Assembly: GCA_034428455.1 (NCBI GenBank)
Contig: DAOUHZ010000052.1
Location: 1 to 33,122 of the forward strand
From: Bin87 sp034428455
Lineage (GTDB): Bacteria > Chloroflexota > Dehalococcoidia > Lucifugimonadales > UBA3495
Length of the DNA stretch: 33,122 nt
Direction: 5' to 3'
Shown here: positions 1 to 7,246 of the stretch, one piece after another
Numbering within the stretch: position 1 is the first letter of the stretch
Layout: the number at the start of each line of letters is the position of its first letter
The notes under the pieces: generated by a model
What the model was told of the DNA's origin: nothing
What the model saw: the letters and a program-made list of their open reading frames with translations, nothing else
Databases searched by the model: none
Position numbers and translations under genes: made by a program

Positions 1-2
1 GC

Positions 3-254
3 GAAATCGTCATCGTCGGCCCTGTGGAAGATCCGAGCACCGGTGAGATGCTCAAGGAAGTCAGCAGGCAGTTCATGCCCAACCGCGTCCTGGTGGGCAT
101 CGCCGATCCGGCCAACCCGCCGTTAAAGGACTCCCCCCTGCTGGAGCAGCGGGTGATGCAGGATGGCCGGCCCACGGCCTACGTGTGCGAGAACTACGCC
201 TGTCAGCTTCCCGTCACCGACGCCGAGTCACTCTCCGCCCAATTGTCCGCGTGA
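3..254 (+). CDS. C-terminal fragment of DUF255 / YyaL-like thioredoxin-domain protein (5' end outside window)
   Basis: An open frame enters from the left edge and stops with TGA at 252-254, leaving about 83 residues. The end of the fragment has the pattern YVCENYACQLPVTD followed by a short leucine-rich tail, which resembles the extreme C-terminus of the DUF255 family (YyaL / spermatogenesis-associated protein 20 type). Those proteins are about 650-700 residues, with an N-terminal thioredoxin-like domain and a C-terminal six-hairpin glycosidase-like domain; their biochemical role is poorly defined. A GTG at 24 is internal to the reading frame and is not taken as the start. Only 13 bases separate this stop from the end of the convergent transporter gene. 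Family assignment rests on the C-terminal motif alone, so it is moderately secure. Confidence 0.6.
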   Translation, partial: EIVIVGPVEDPSTGEMLKEVSRQFMPNRVLVGIADPANPPLKDSPLLEQRVMQDGRPTAYVCENYACQLPVTDAESLSAQLSA

Positions 255-267
255 TTTCGAGCGCAGG

Positions 268-1671
268 TTACGTTCGCTGGGGCATCAGCCCGGCCTGCGT
301 GACCGTTTCCCGATTGACGGTATCCGGCAATCGGTAACGCGGCCACAGGACGAATCCGAACAGAACCAGCACTCCCGCCATGACGGGCGCCAGGTGGATG
401 CCCAGGGGATTTGCCGCCGAGTCGCCCAGTTGCAGCACCAGGCTCAGCAGCAACGGCGGCAGCGCGTAGGTGACCTTCTCAAAGAAGTTCTGAGTCGAAT
501 AGAACATGGCCTCGCGGCGCTCATCGCGGAGCAGGGCGTCATAGTCGGCGATATCCGCCGTCAGTCCCTTGGGCAGCAGGAACACCGCCGCCATGGGCAT
601 TCCGGCGATGAATACCAATACCAGGCCCTGCAGCAGCACGTGACTGTCGGAAACCACCCCGACCAAGCTCAGCAACGGGAAGATCAGACCGCAGGACACC
701 AGGCAAATCCCATAAATCCGTCGCTTGCTCACCAGCCCTCTGGAGAACAGATACCATATCACCAGGCCGAACACGACCGCGCCGCCGATCACTCCGGTTG
801 ACAACCAGCTGGACGCAGCGCCTTCCCGTTCCTGCAGCAATACGCCGACCGCGAAAAAGGGAATCCAGCCTTGCAGGATGCCGACGCCCGTTGTGAACAT
901 GACGAACGTAGGCAAAAACGCGACGAACTGGGAGTTCCGCAGCGTATCTTTTACTCCTTCGAAAAACGGCTCCCGCGCCGGAGCAACGTCCCGACGGGCA
1001 TAGCGCCAAACCGCCGACAGGGATATGTACCGGAATACCACCGCCGCCACCGCGAACAGGGAGCCGGCGACCTGGAATCCGAGCTCGTCCTTAATATATC
1101 CGCCCATTACCAGACCCAGGCCGGCGCCCCCCACGGCAAACAGGAATATGAAGCTCACCACGTGCATCCGGTCCTGGGCGGTTCGTGTGAGCTCCGGCAC
1201 CAGGGCTTCCAACGCTCCGCTGGACATGGTGGCGGCGGTGAAGAACAGCTCCAGCATCAGCACGAAGTAAACCACGTTCCACCAGCTGCTCCCTTCGTGG
1301 GGAAGGAACCAGATGAGCGCGCCAAAGGCAGCGTAAAACGGCGTACTGAACAGGATGAATGGAATTCGCCGGCCCCAGCGGCTGCGGGTGCGGTCGCTCC
1401 ACCATCCGATCAACGGGTCGGTAAAGGCGTCGATGAAGCGACCCGAGAAAATCAGAAATCCCGCCAATACCCTGGCGCTGATTTCGTAACCCAACAGGGC
1501 GATGTCAGGATCCGGAATCCGGTTGAATCCCTCACCAGGAGGGGGCGCCAGGAAGAACAACACCCACCCCTGCCTGAAGTAGCCGATGGCCTGCCAACCG
1601 ACATGATCGGCCGAAAAGAGCAGTTTATTCAGCAGCGGCAAACGTGTTGCTGGTTGTCCCGGATCATTCAT
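268..1671 (-). CDS. MFS transporter of the GPH (glycoside-pentoside-hexuronide:cation symporter) family
   Basis: This 467-residue protein is an integral membrane carrier with about 12 hydrophobic segments. The loop after the second or third segment carries DAFTDPLIGWWSDRTRSRWG (residues 81-100) followed by RR, the hallmark of the MFS_2/GPH group (MelB, XylP, LacS and relatives), which move sugars or related solutes with Na+ or H+. The conserved pair of aspartates (D81, D85) in this motif corresponds to the cation-site region of MelB. Substrate cannot be read from the sequence; many environmental members of this group are unassigned. The ATG at 1671 has no clear Shine-Dalgarno sequence. The gene stands alone, divergent from icd across 231 bases, and converges on the DUF255 gene. 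It may be functionally unrelated to the TCA genes beside it. Confidence 0.85.
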   Translation of the reverse strand: MNDPGQPATRLPLLNKLLFSADHVGWQAIGYFRQGWVLFFLAPPPGEGFNRIPDPDIALLGYEISARVLAGFLIFSGRFIDAFTDPLIGWWSDRTRSRWGRRIPFILFSTPFYAAFGALIWFLPHEGSSWWNVVYFVLMLELFFTAATMSSGALEALVPELTRTAQDRMHVVSFIFLFAVGGAGLGLVMGGYIKDELGFQVAGSLFAVAAVVFRYISLSAVWRYARRDVAPAREPFFEGVKDTLRNSQFVAFLPTFVMFTTGVGILQGWIPFFAVGVLLQEREGAASSWLSTGVIGGAVVFGLVIWYLFSRGLVSKRRIYGICLVSCGLIFPLLSLVGVVSDSHVLLQGLVLVFIAGMPMAAVFLLPKGLTADIADYDALLRDERREAMFYSTQNFFEKVTYALPPLLLSLVLQLGDSAANPLGIHLAPVMAGVLVLFGFVLWPRYRLPDTVNRETVTQAGLMPQRT

Positions 1672-1704
1672 TGCAAATCGAGTCGGGGGTCAAATCACGG
1701 CCGC

Positions 1705-1713
1705 AATGTATCA
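1705..1713 (-). promoter_or_regulatory. Candidate extended -10 promoter for the GPH transporter
   Basis: Read on the minus strand this is TGA-TACATT, a TGn extended -10 matching TATAAT at four of six positions. Transcription would start near 1698, leaving a leader of roughly 26 bases before the ATG at 1671. No convincing -35 lies at the usual distance, which is tolerated for extended -10 promoters. It is weak evidence from one short motif. Confidence 0.3.
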
Positions 1714-1778
1714 CACTGCGGATGGGTCGAACGGGCTTGCCAATCGGGGGTCGGGTACCGCCCAGCAGTTTTCGTGTG

Positions 1779-1784
1779 TATAAT
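1779..1784 (+). promoter_or_regulatory. -10 box of the icd-mdh promoter
   Basis: A perfect TATAAT sits 119 bases before the icd start codon, in the divergent spacer between the transporter and icd. The -35 position (about 1756-1761) matches the consensus poorly, so this promoter may need an activator. Transcription would start near 1790 and give a leader of about 110 bases, long for this genome, where other leaders look like 30-70 bases. The leader contains the hairpin at 1804-1826. Confidence 0.5.
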
Positions 1785-1803
1785 CTCTGTGGTTTGACCT
1801 GTG

Positions 1804-1826
1804 CCGGATGCGCAGCATCCGGTTTT
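1804..1826 (+). promoter_or_regulatory. Stem-loop plus T-run in the icd leader (possible attenuator)
   Basis: Two perfect 8-base arms, CCGGATGC (1804-1811) and GCATCCGG (1815-1822), enclose a 3-base loop and are followed at once by TTTT. This is the form of a short intrinsic terminator, but it lies only about 14 bases after the predicted transcription start and upstream of icd. It could terminate early transcripts, protect the 5' end of the mRNA, or be the remains of a terminator for something else. No upstream plus-strand gene needs a terminator here, because the preceding gene runs the other way. Confidence 0.4.
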
Positions 1827-1902
1827 CCCGTTCGGGCCTGTAGTCCAACAATCCTTGGCAACCCGCAGGGACCCGTGAAATTTACTTGCTGAGGAGGCGA
1901 TC

Positions 1903-4131
1903 ATGGCAGAAGCCGCCAAGATCATTTACACCGAAACTGATGAGGCGCCGTTTTTGGCAACGCACTCACTGCTGCCAATGCTGCAGGCGTTTACCAAGAG
2001 TTCCGGCATTGAACTGGAGACTTGGGACATCTCGTTGTCGGGACGCATCATCGCCAACTTCCCCGACAATCTGACCGACGAGCAGAAGATTCCGGATTAC
2101 CTCCGCATGTGCGGAGAGTTGTGCCTGGAACCGTCGGCGAACCTGATCAAGCTGCCCAATATCAGCGCTTCCATTCCCCAGCTCAAGGGCGCTATCGCCG
2201 AATTGCAGGCCAAGGGTTATGACATCCCTGACTACCCCGACCAGCCGTCCAACGACGCGGAGCGCGAGGCCCAAGTCCGGTATTCGAGAGTGTTGGGCAG
2301 CGCAGTCAACCCGGTTATACGGGAAGGAAACTCCGACCGCCGGTCGTCCAATGCGGTCAAGGAACACGGGCAGCGCAATCCGCATCGCATGATGCAGGAC
2401 TGGCCGGAAGTGTCCAAGACCCGCGTCGGCCACATGAGCGACGGGGACTTCTTCAGTTCTGAGGTGGCCGTCACTACCACCGAGGCCGGATCGGCCGCCA
2501 TCCGGTTCGTGGCCGGCGACGGATCGGTAACCGAGTTAAAGTCAGGCATCCCTCTGCAAGCCGGCGAAATCATCGACTGCGCCGTGATGAACGTAAAAGC
2601 CCTGCGGCAGTTCTACGCTGACCAGATGGACCAGGCCAAGGCCGACGACCTCCTGCTGGGCCTGCACGTCAAGACCACCATGATGCGCGTGTCCGACCCG
2701 ATCATATTCGGACACCTGGTTTCGGAATTTTTCAGGGACGTGTTCGACAAGCACGCCGACGCCCTGGCCCAGGTGGCGGTGGACCCGGACAACGGCGTCG
2801 CCGAACTGCTCACGAAGATCCAGGACTTGCCGGAAGACAAGCGCGCCGAGATCGAGGCCGACGTCCAGGCGTGCTACGACAGCCGCCCGGACCTGATGAT
2901 GGTGAACTCCTACCGGGGCATTACCAACCTGCACGTGTCCAGCGACACCATCATCGACGCCTCCATGCCCGTGGTCATCCGCGACGGCGGACGCACTTGG
3001 GGCCCCGACAATGAGTTGCACGACACCATCGCGCTGATCCCCGACCGCTCCTACGCCACCATCTACCAGGCGGCCATCGAAGACTGCCAGCAGCACGGAG
3101 CCCTGAACCCGGCCACCCTGGGAAGCGTCGCCAACGTGGGCCTCATGGCCCAGGCCGCCGAAGAGTACGGCTCCCACGACAAGACTTTCCAGGCTCCCGG
3201 CAACGGGACGATCCGGGTCGTCGATGCCTCAGGCTCAACCCTGATGGAGCAGAGCGTCGAGACGGGCGACATCTTCCGAATGTGCCAAACCAAGGACATT
3301 CCGATCCAGGACTGGGTCAAGCTGGGCGTGACTCGCTCCAGGCTCACCGGACAGGCCGCCATCTTCTGGCTCGATGCCACCCGCGCCCATGATGCCGAGC
3401 TGATCAAGAAGGTGGAAAAATACCTGCCGGAGCATGACACCTCCGGGCTTGAGATCAGCACCATGCCTCCCGTTGAGGCCATGAAGTCCACCATCGCGCG
3501 CAGCCGGGCCGGTCAGGACACCATCGCTGTAACCGGAAACGTGCTGCGTGACTATCTCACCGACCTGTTCCCCATTCTGGAGCTGGGCACCAGCGCCAAG
3601 ATGCTCTCGGTAGTTCCCCTGCTGAACGGCGGCGGGATGTTCGAGACCGGCGCCGGCGGTTCCGCCCCCCGCCACGTGCAGCAATTCGTGGAAGAAGGGC
3701 ACCTGCGCTGGGACTCCCTCGGAGAGTTCTGCGCCCTCGTCGCCTCTTTCGAGCACTTCGGCGAGGTGTACGACAACGACGGGGCACGGCTCCTGGCGGA
3801 GACCCTGGACCAGGCCATCGGCGAGCACCTGGAGAACCAACGGAACCCCTCGCGTCGGGTAAACGAACTGGACACCCGGGGCAGCCACTTCTACCTGGCT
3901 CTTTACTGGGCGCAGGCCCTGGCGAACCAGGACAAAAACCCCGAGCTGAAGGCCCGCTTCGCCGAAGTCGCCCGGCAGATGACCGAAAACGAGGACAAGA
4001 TCGTCCAGGAACTGATCGACTGCCAGGGCGAACCGATGGATATCGGCGGCTACTACCGCCCGGACCACGACATGTCCGCCCGCGCCATGCGCCCCAGCGC
4101 CACGCTGAACGCCATCGTGGACGCTATTTAA
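1903..4131 (+). CDS. icd: Monomeric NADP-dependent isocitrate dehydrogenase
   Basis: This 742-residue cytosolic enzyme oxidatively decarboxylates isocitrate to 2-oxoglutarate with NADP+ and a divalent metal. Its length matches the monomeric IDH family (about 740), which is unrelated in sequence to the common 45-kDa dimeric type. The signature GSAVNPVIREGNSDRR spans about 132-147. The NADP-site segment ETGAGGSAPRH at 581-591 and the downstream HLRWD keep the His (591) and Arg (602) that hold the 2'-phosphate; the usual Lys before that His is Arg590, a conservative change. AGGAGG at 1892-1897 fixes the ATG at 1903. It is followed after 34 bases by mdh and is almost certainly co-transcribed with it. 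The leader has a strong hairpin that could regulate it. NADP specificity means this step feeds NADPH rather than NADH. Confidence 0.95.
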   Translation: MAEAAKIIYTETDEAPFLATHSLLPMLQAFTKSSGIELETWDISLSGRIIANFPDNLTDEQKIPDYLRMCGELCLEPSANLIKLPNISASIPQLKGAIAELQAKGYDIPDYPDQPSNDAEREAQVRYSRVLGSAVNPVIREGNSDRRSSNAVKEHGQRNPHRMMQDWPEVSKTRVGHMSDGDFFSSEVAVTTTEAGSAAIRFVAGDGSVTELKSGIPLQAGEIIDCAVMNVKALRQFYADQMDQAKADDLLLGLHVKTTMMRVSDPIIFGHLVSEFFRDVFDKHADALAQVAVDPDNGVAELLTKIQDLPEDKRAEIEADVQACYDSRPDLMMVNSYRGITNLHVSSDTIIDASMPVVIRDGGRTWGPDNELHDTIALIPDRSYATIYQAAIEDCQQHGALNPATLGSVANVGLMAQAAEEYGSHDKTFQAPGNGTIRVVDASGSTLMEQSVETGDIFRMCQTKDIPIQDWVKLGVTRSRLTGQAAIFWLDATRAHDAELIKKVEKYLPEHDTSGLEISTMPPVEAMKSTIARSRAGQDTIAVTGNVLRDYLTDLFPILELGTSAKMLSVVPLLNGGGMFETGAGGSAPRHVQQFVEEGHLRWDSLGEFCALVASFEHFGEVYDNDGARLLAETLDQAIGEHLENQRNPSRRVNELDTRGSHFYLALYWAQALANQDKNPELKARFAEVARQMTENEDKIVQELIDCQGEPMDIGGYYRPDHDMSARAMRPSATLNAIVDAI

Positions 4132-4165
4132 CCACCCCAAGCTCAATCGGAGGACCACTCACCAC

Positions 4166-5110
4166 ATGCGAAGCAAAGTAACCGTCGTTGGCGCCGGCAA
4201 TGTTGGCGCCACGACCGCCCAGCGGATCCATCAGCTCGGCTATGCCGACGTGGTTCTCGTTGACGTCGTCGAGGATCTGCCCCAGGGCAAGGGTCTCGAT
4301 ATGCTCGAGTCCGGCCCGGTCATCGGCACCGACGCCCTGATCACCGGCTCCAACGGGTACGAGGAAACTGCCGGTTCCGACGTCGTGGTCATCACCGCCG
4401 GTATCGCCCGTCGGCCCGGCATGAGCCGCGACGATCTGCTGCTCACCAACATGCGCATCACATCGGCCGTTACGGAAGAAGTGGTCCGCCATTCTCCCGA
4501 CTGCATCATTCTGGCGGTTACCAACCCGCTGGACGCCATGGTGCAGAACGTTTTCCAGACCGCCGGCTTCCCGAGAAACCGCGTGTTCGGTATGGCCGGC
4601 GTACTCGACACCGCCCGTTATCGCACTTTTATTGCCCAAGAGCTCAACGTCTCCGTGGATGACGTCCAGGCCATGGTGCTGGGCGGGCATGGCGACGACA
4701 TGGTGCCGCTGGTTCGTTACACCACCGTTGGCTGCATTCCGCTGACCGAGTTGCTGTCCCAGGACCGCATCGACTCCATCGTGCAGCGCACCCGAGACGG
4801 TGGAGGCGAAATCGTTGCACTGCTCAAGCAGGGTTCGGCTTTCTACGCGCCCTCCGCGGCCATCACGCAAATGGTCGAGGCGATCTTGCTGGACCGCAAG
4901 CGCATCCTGCCCGGCTGCGCCTATCTCGAGGGGGAGTACGGGATCAACGGCCTGTGCGTGGGGGTTCCCGTAAAGATCGGCGCCGGCGGCATGGAACAGG
5001 TCATCGAGATCAGTCTCACGGACGATGAGAAGGCCGCGTTGCAGTCCTCCGCCGCTTCGGTTCAGGAATTGGTGGACGTAATGGCCAAAGCCAGGGCGGA
5101 AGCTGAATAG
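4166..5110 (+). CDS. mdh: Malate dehydrogenase, LDH-like type
   Basis: This 314-residue enzyme interconverts malate and oxaloacetate with NAD(H) in the TCA cycle. The Rossmann motif GAGNVGATTA lies at 9-18, and Asp33 at the end of the second strand is the residue expected to favour NAD over NADP. The mobile-loop ARRPGMSR (81-88) gives substrate-binding arginines; Arg82/Arg83 is the pattern of malate rather than lactate specificity. TNPLDAM (119-125), LDTAR (147-151) and the catalytic His175 in GGHGDD complete the active site. Length and motifs fit the tetrameric MDH group of Chloroflexi, Bacillus and archaea rather than the E. coli type. A GGAGGA at 4149-4154 precedes the ATG at slightly long spacing. 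It is the second gene of the icd-mdh unit, which ends at the hairpin at 5150-5169. Confidence 0.95.
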   Translation: MRSKVTVVGAGNVGATTAQRIHQLGYADVVLVDVVEDLPQGKGLDMLESGPVIGTDALITGSNGYEETAGSDVVVITAGIARRPGMSRDDLLLTNMRITSAVTEEVVRHSPDCIILAVTNPLDAMVQNVFQTAGFPRNRVFGMAGVLDTARYRTFIAQELNVSVDDVQAMVLGGHGDDMVPLVRYTTVGCIPLTELLSQDRIDSIVQRTRDGGGEIVALLKQGSAFYAPSAAITQMVEAILLDRKRILPGCAYLEGEYGINGLCVGVPVKIGAGGMEQVIEISLTDDEKAALQSSAASVQELVDVMAKARAEAE

Positions 5111-5149
5111 CTCCGTCCGATCATTCACCGCGCACCCAAAGTCGGACTG

Positions 5150-5180
5150 GGGCGGGTTACCACCCGCCCTTTCGTCATTT
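5150..5180 (+). terminator. Intrinsic terminator after mdh
   Basis: Perfect 8-base arms GGGCGGGT (5150-5157) and ACCCGCCC (5162-5169) around a 4-base loop, followed by TTTCGTCATTTT. It sits 40 bases after the mdh stop and just before the next promoter. The arms are nearly the same as those of the palindrome at 7194-7216, so it may be a dispersed repeat used as a terminator. Confidence 0.65.
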
Positions 5181-5189
5181 TGCGGTATG

Positions 5190-5195
5190 TATAAT
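5190..5195 (+). promoter_or_regulatory. -10 box for the HemL-like aminotransferase
   Basis: A perfect TATAAT between the mdh terminator and the aminotransferase gene. Transcription would begin near 5202 and leave about 29 bases before the ATG, including AGGAGG at 5220-5225. A consensus -35 is absent, because that position falls in the descending arm of the terminator hairpin. Confidence 0.5.
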
Positions 5196-5230
5196 GGAAA
5201 CAACCATCACATGCCCAACAGGAGGCCAGC

Positions 5231-6526
5231 ATGACCCAACGGACACCTCTGGAACGGGACCTCCTTGAAAAAGCCGCCCAGTATTTTCCCGGAAGCGGCA
5301 CCGGCAACACCTCTTATCCCGACGACCTCAAATTCCTGGTGAAGGAAGGAAAAGGCGGGCGTATCTGGGACGTGTCGGGCAACGAATACGTCGACTGGTT
5401 GATGGGTTCCGGGCCCATGATTCTGGGGCACGCTCACCCGGCGGTGACCGAGGCCGTTCTGTCTGCCGTCGGTCGTGGGTCGACCTTTTTCACCACGAAC
5501 GATCAGGCCGTGTTGCTGGCCGAAGAGTTGGTTAAAGCCGTCCCCTGCGCGGAGCAGGTGCGTTTCACCACCAGCGGAACCGACGCCTGTTTCCAGGCCA
5601 TGCGCGTGGCGCGCGCGTACACCGGCAAGGAAAAGATCCTCAAGTTCGAGGGGGGCTACCACGGAACCAGCGATTACGCGATGATGTCCGTGTTCGCCTC
5701 GGCGTCGGTGGAGTTCCCGCAGGCCGAAGCCAACACCGCCGGCATCCCCAAAGTCCTGAACGACCTGATGCTGGTGTCTCAGTTCAACGATCTGGACACC
5801 ACGGCCGCCATCCTGTCCGCGCACAAGGACGAGATCGCCGCCGTGATCGTTGAACCTCTACAGCGCACCATTGCCCCCAGTCCGGGCTTTCTCGAAGGTT
5901 TGCGCAAGATCACCAACGACGCGGGGATCCTGCTGATTTTCGACGAAATCGTCACCGGATTCCGCCTGGCTTACGGCGGGGCCCAGGAATACTACGGCGT
6001 GACTCCCGATATGTGCACCGTAGGCAAGATCATGGGAGGCGGCTACCCCCTGGCGGCCCTCATGGGCAGTTCCGAAGTGATGTCGGTGTACGACCGGGCC
6101 GCGGTTTCCGCGGATGATTATGTCGACCAAATCGGCACGCTCAACGGGTTTCCGATTGCCTGCGCCGCCGGCCTGGCCACCCTGGCGGAATTGAGCGGTG
6201 AGGGCACGTACGACCGCCTCCACGAGGTGGGCGAGCGCATCCGTTCGGCGCTGGTTGACGCTTGCGAGGAGGAAGGTTTCACGGTGCAGAGCGTCGGCGA
6301 AGACGCCATCTTCGACATCTATTTCGCCGACCACCCGGTGAGAAACTTCCGCGACGGTTTAGCCGCTGACGGACAGCCCCTGGCCCGTCTGAACGCGGGG
6401 CTCCTGGAGCGCGGGATCCTAAAGTCGTGGCCGCAGAAGTTCTACCCTTCCATGGTCCACACCGATGGCGACATCGAGCAGACCGTTGAGGCAATTCGCG
6501 AGGTAGCGCCGATGCTGCGGGGTTAA
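5231..6526 (+). CDS. Class III PLP aminotransferase, glutamate-1-semialdehyde aminomutase-like
   Basis: This 431-residue fold-type I PLP enzyme has the full class III pattern: SGTDA (115-119) and GGYHG (141-145) for cofactor contacts, the aspartate of FDEIVTGFR (Asp238) that binds the pyridine nitrogen, and the Schiff-base lysine Lys266 in VGKIMGGGYP. GGAQEYYGVTPD and GTLNGFP (304-310) place it near HemL. True HemL usually has PGGVNSPVR near the N-terminus and GTLSGNP in the phosphate-binding loop. Here these read FPGSGTGNTSYP and GTLNGFP, so a transaminase or mutase acting on another substrate is more likely than tetrapyrrole synthesis. A perfect AGGAGG fixes the start. It has its own promoter and no heme genes nearby. 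Its TAA overlaps the stop of the convergent gene at 6523. Confidence 0.8.
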   Translation: MTQRTPLERDLLEKAAQYFPGSGTGNTSYPDDLKFLVKEGKGGRIWDVSGNEYVDWLMGSGPMILGHAHPAVTEAVLSAVGRGSTFFTTNDQAVLLAEELVKAVPCAEQVRFTTSGTDACFQAMRVARAYTGKEKILKFEGGYHGTSDYAMMSVFASASVEFPQAEANTAGIPKVLNDLMLVSQFNDLDTTAAILSAHKDEIAAVIVEPLQRTIAPSPGFLEGLRKITNDAGILLIFDEIVTGFRLAYGGAQEYYGVTPDMCTVGKIMGGGYPLAALMGSSEVMSVYDRAAVSADDYVDQIGTLNGFPIACAAGLATLAELSGEGTYDRLHEVGERIRSALVDACEEEGFTVQSVGEDAIFDIYFADHPVRNFRDGLAADGQPLARLNAGLLERGILKSWPQKFYPSMVHTDGDIEQTVEAIREVAPMLRG

Positions 6527-7158
6527 CATCCCGCTGGGTCTCTCCGGAGCGGCATTTCGTCCACTCGGTACACGCGAGAGCCGGTGTAGCCGTCTCTGAC
6601 GAACAGAGCTTGACCGGGATGCCGTTCCCGTATTTCTCTCTCGAAGTCTATGCGTGTCTCGTCCAGCCGGTGATGCAACTCATGGGCTAGCCCGTATAGA
6701 AATTTGAGATCCTCGTCTGTGGGACGTACAACCCTATCGACTTCGGGGCCGACCTTGCAGCCCAACACGTCGCAAGCGGCAGCTATGCAAGCGGCGTTGG
6801 GAACTTGAGGGCATTGATGTTGGCGCGGGTATCGGCCGACCTCGCTGCTGCTCCACACCGTGTAGGCAAACGAACTGCGGGTTTCTCCGGGTTCATATGA
6901 TGTGGTGGCCAAGATGTTGACCTTCACATAATCTAAAGTACGCGGGTTCACGATGATGAAGTCGTAGCCGTCACGGCTGGGCTCTGTGTTCGGGAATACC
7001 CTGGCGCTGTGATGGAGGTACGCCGGCTCATTAGGTACGTTGATGAATTCGACTTGGAGTTCCCGATTGGTCAGGTCGTCATCGGGTTGCAAATCCAAGC
7101 CCACGACATATCGGTCAACGGTGTAAGGGCGTTTTTTGACTACGAAAGGCTGAGACAT
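6523..7158 (-). CDS. Hypothetical protein, 211 residues
   Basis: I do not recognise this protein. It is soluble, with no signal peptide or membrane segment. A proline-rich, charged N-terminal half with several aromatic residues is followed by a cysteine-rich stretch near 117-136 (four Cys within 20 residues, in a helix-like CIAAAC context), then a helical LAHELHHRLDETR segment (about 161-173). The HELHH string looks like an HExxH zinc-protease motif, but the residues around it do not confirm a peptidase. The ATG at 7158 is supported by an AGAAGGAG upstream on the minus strand. It lies 88 bases downstream of the CCG-subunit gene, separated by a palindrome, so read-through from the sdh genes is possible. 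Its TAA and the aminotransferase TAA both lie within one TTAA. Confidence 0.65.
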   Translation of the reverse strand: MSQPFVVKKRPYTVDRYVVGLDLQPDDDLTNRELQVEFINVPNEPAYLHHSARVFPNTEPSRDGYDFIIVNPRTLDYVKVNILATTSYEPGETRSSFAYTVWSSSEVGRYPRQHQCPQVPNAACIAAACDVLGCKVGPEVDRVVRPTDEDLKFLYGLAHELHHRLDETRIDFEREIRERHPGQALFVRDGYTGSRVYRVDEMPLRRDPAGC

Positions 7159-7193
7159 GTCTATGCGCTCCTTCTTGAAAGCTTATTTAGAAC

Positions 7194-7216
7194 GGGGCGG
7201 GTTTCAAACCCGCCCC
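7194..7216. repeat. Intergenic palindrome GGGGCGGGTT...AACCCGCCCC
   Basis: A perfect 23-base palindrome-type hairpin with arms GGGGCGGGTT and AACCCGCCCC around TCA. It lies between the CCG-subunit gene and the hypothetical gene at 6523. Neither side has a proper T-run, so termination is only possible, not shown. Its arms share ten bases at the 5' side with the hairpin at 5149-5169, which suggests a dispersed repeat. Confidence 0.6.
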
Positions 7217-7246
7217 ATTATTACGCCTCGATCTTCCGTTGTGGAC

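Noticed and set aside
1823..1902. Possible riboswitch aptamer in the icd leader
   Set aside because: I could not match the sequence to any known aptamer core; only the hairpin plus T-run is reported.
4124..5203. Open frame of 359 codons antisense to mdh
   Set aside because: His/Gly/Asp-rich antisense product; mdh motifs on the plus strand are complete.
6598..6700. HELHH in the 211-residue unknown protein as a metalloprotease active site
   Set aside because: The string resembles HExxH but the flanking sequence and a third ligand are not recognisable, so no protease call is made.
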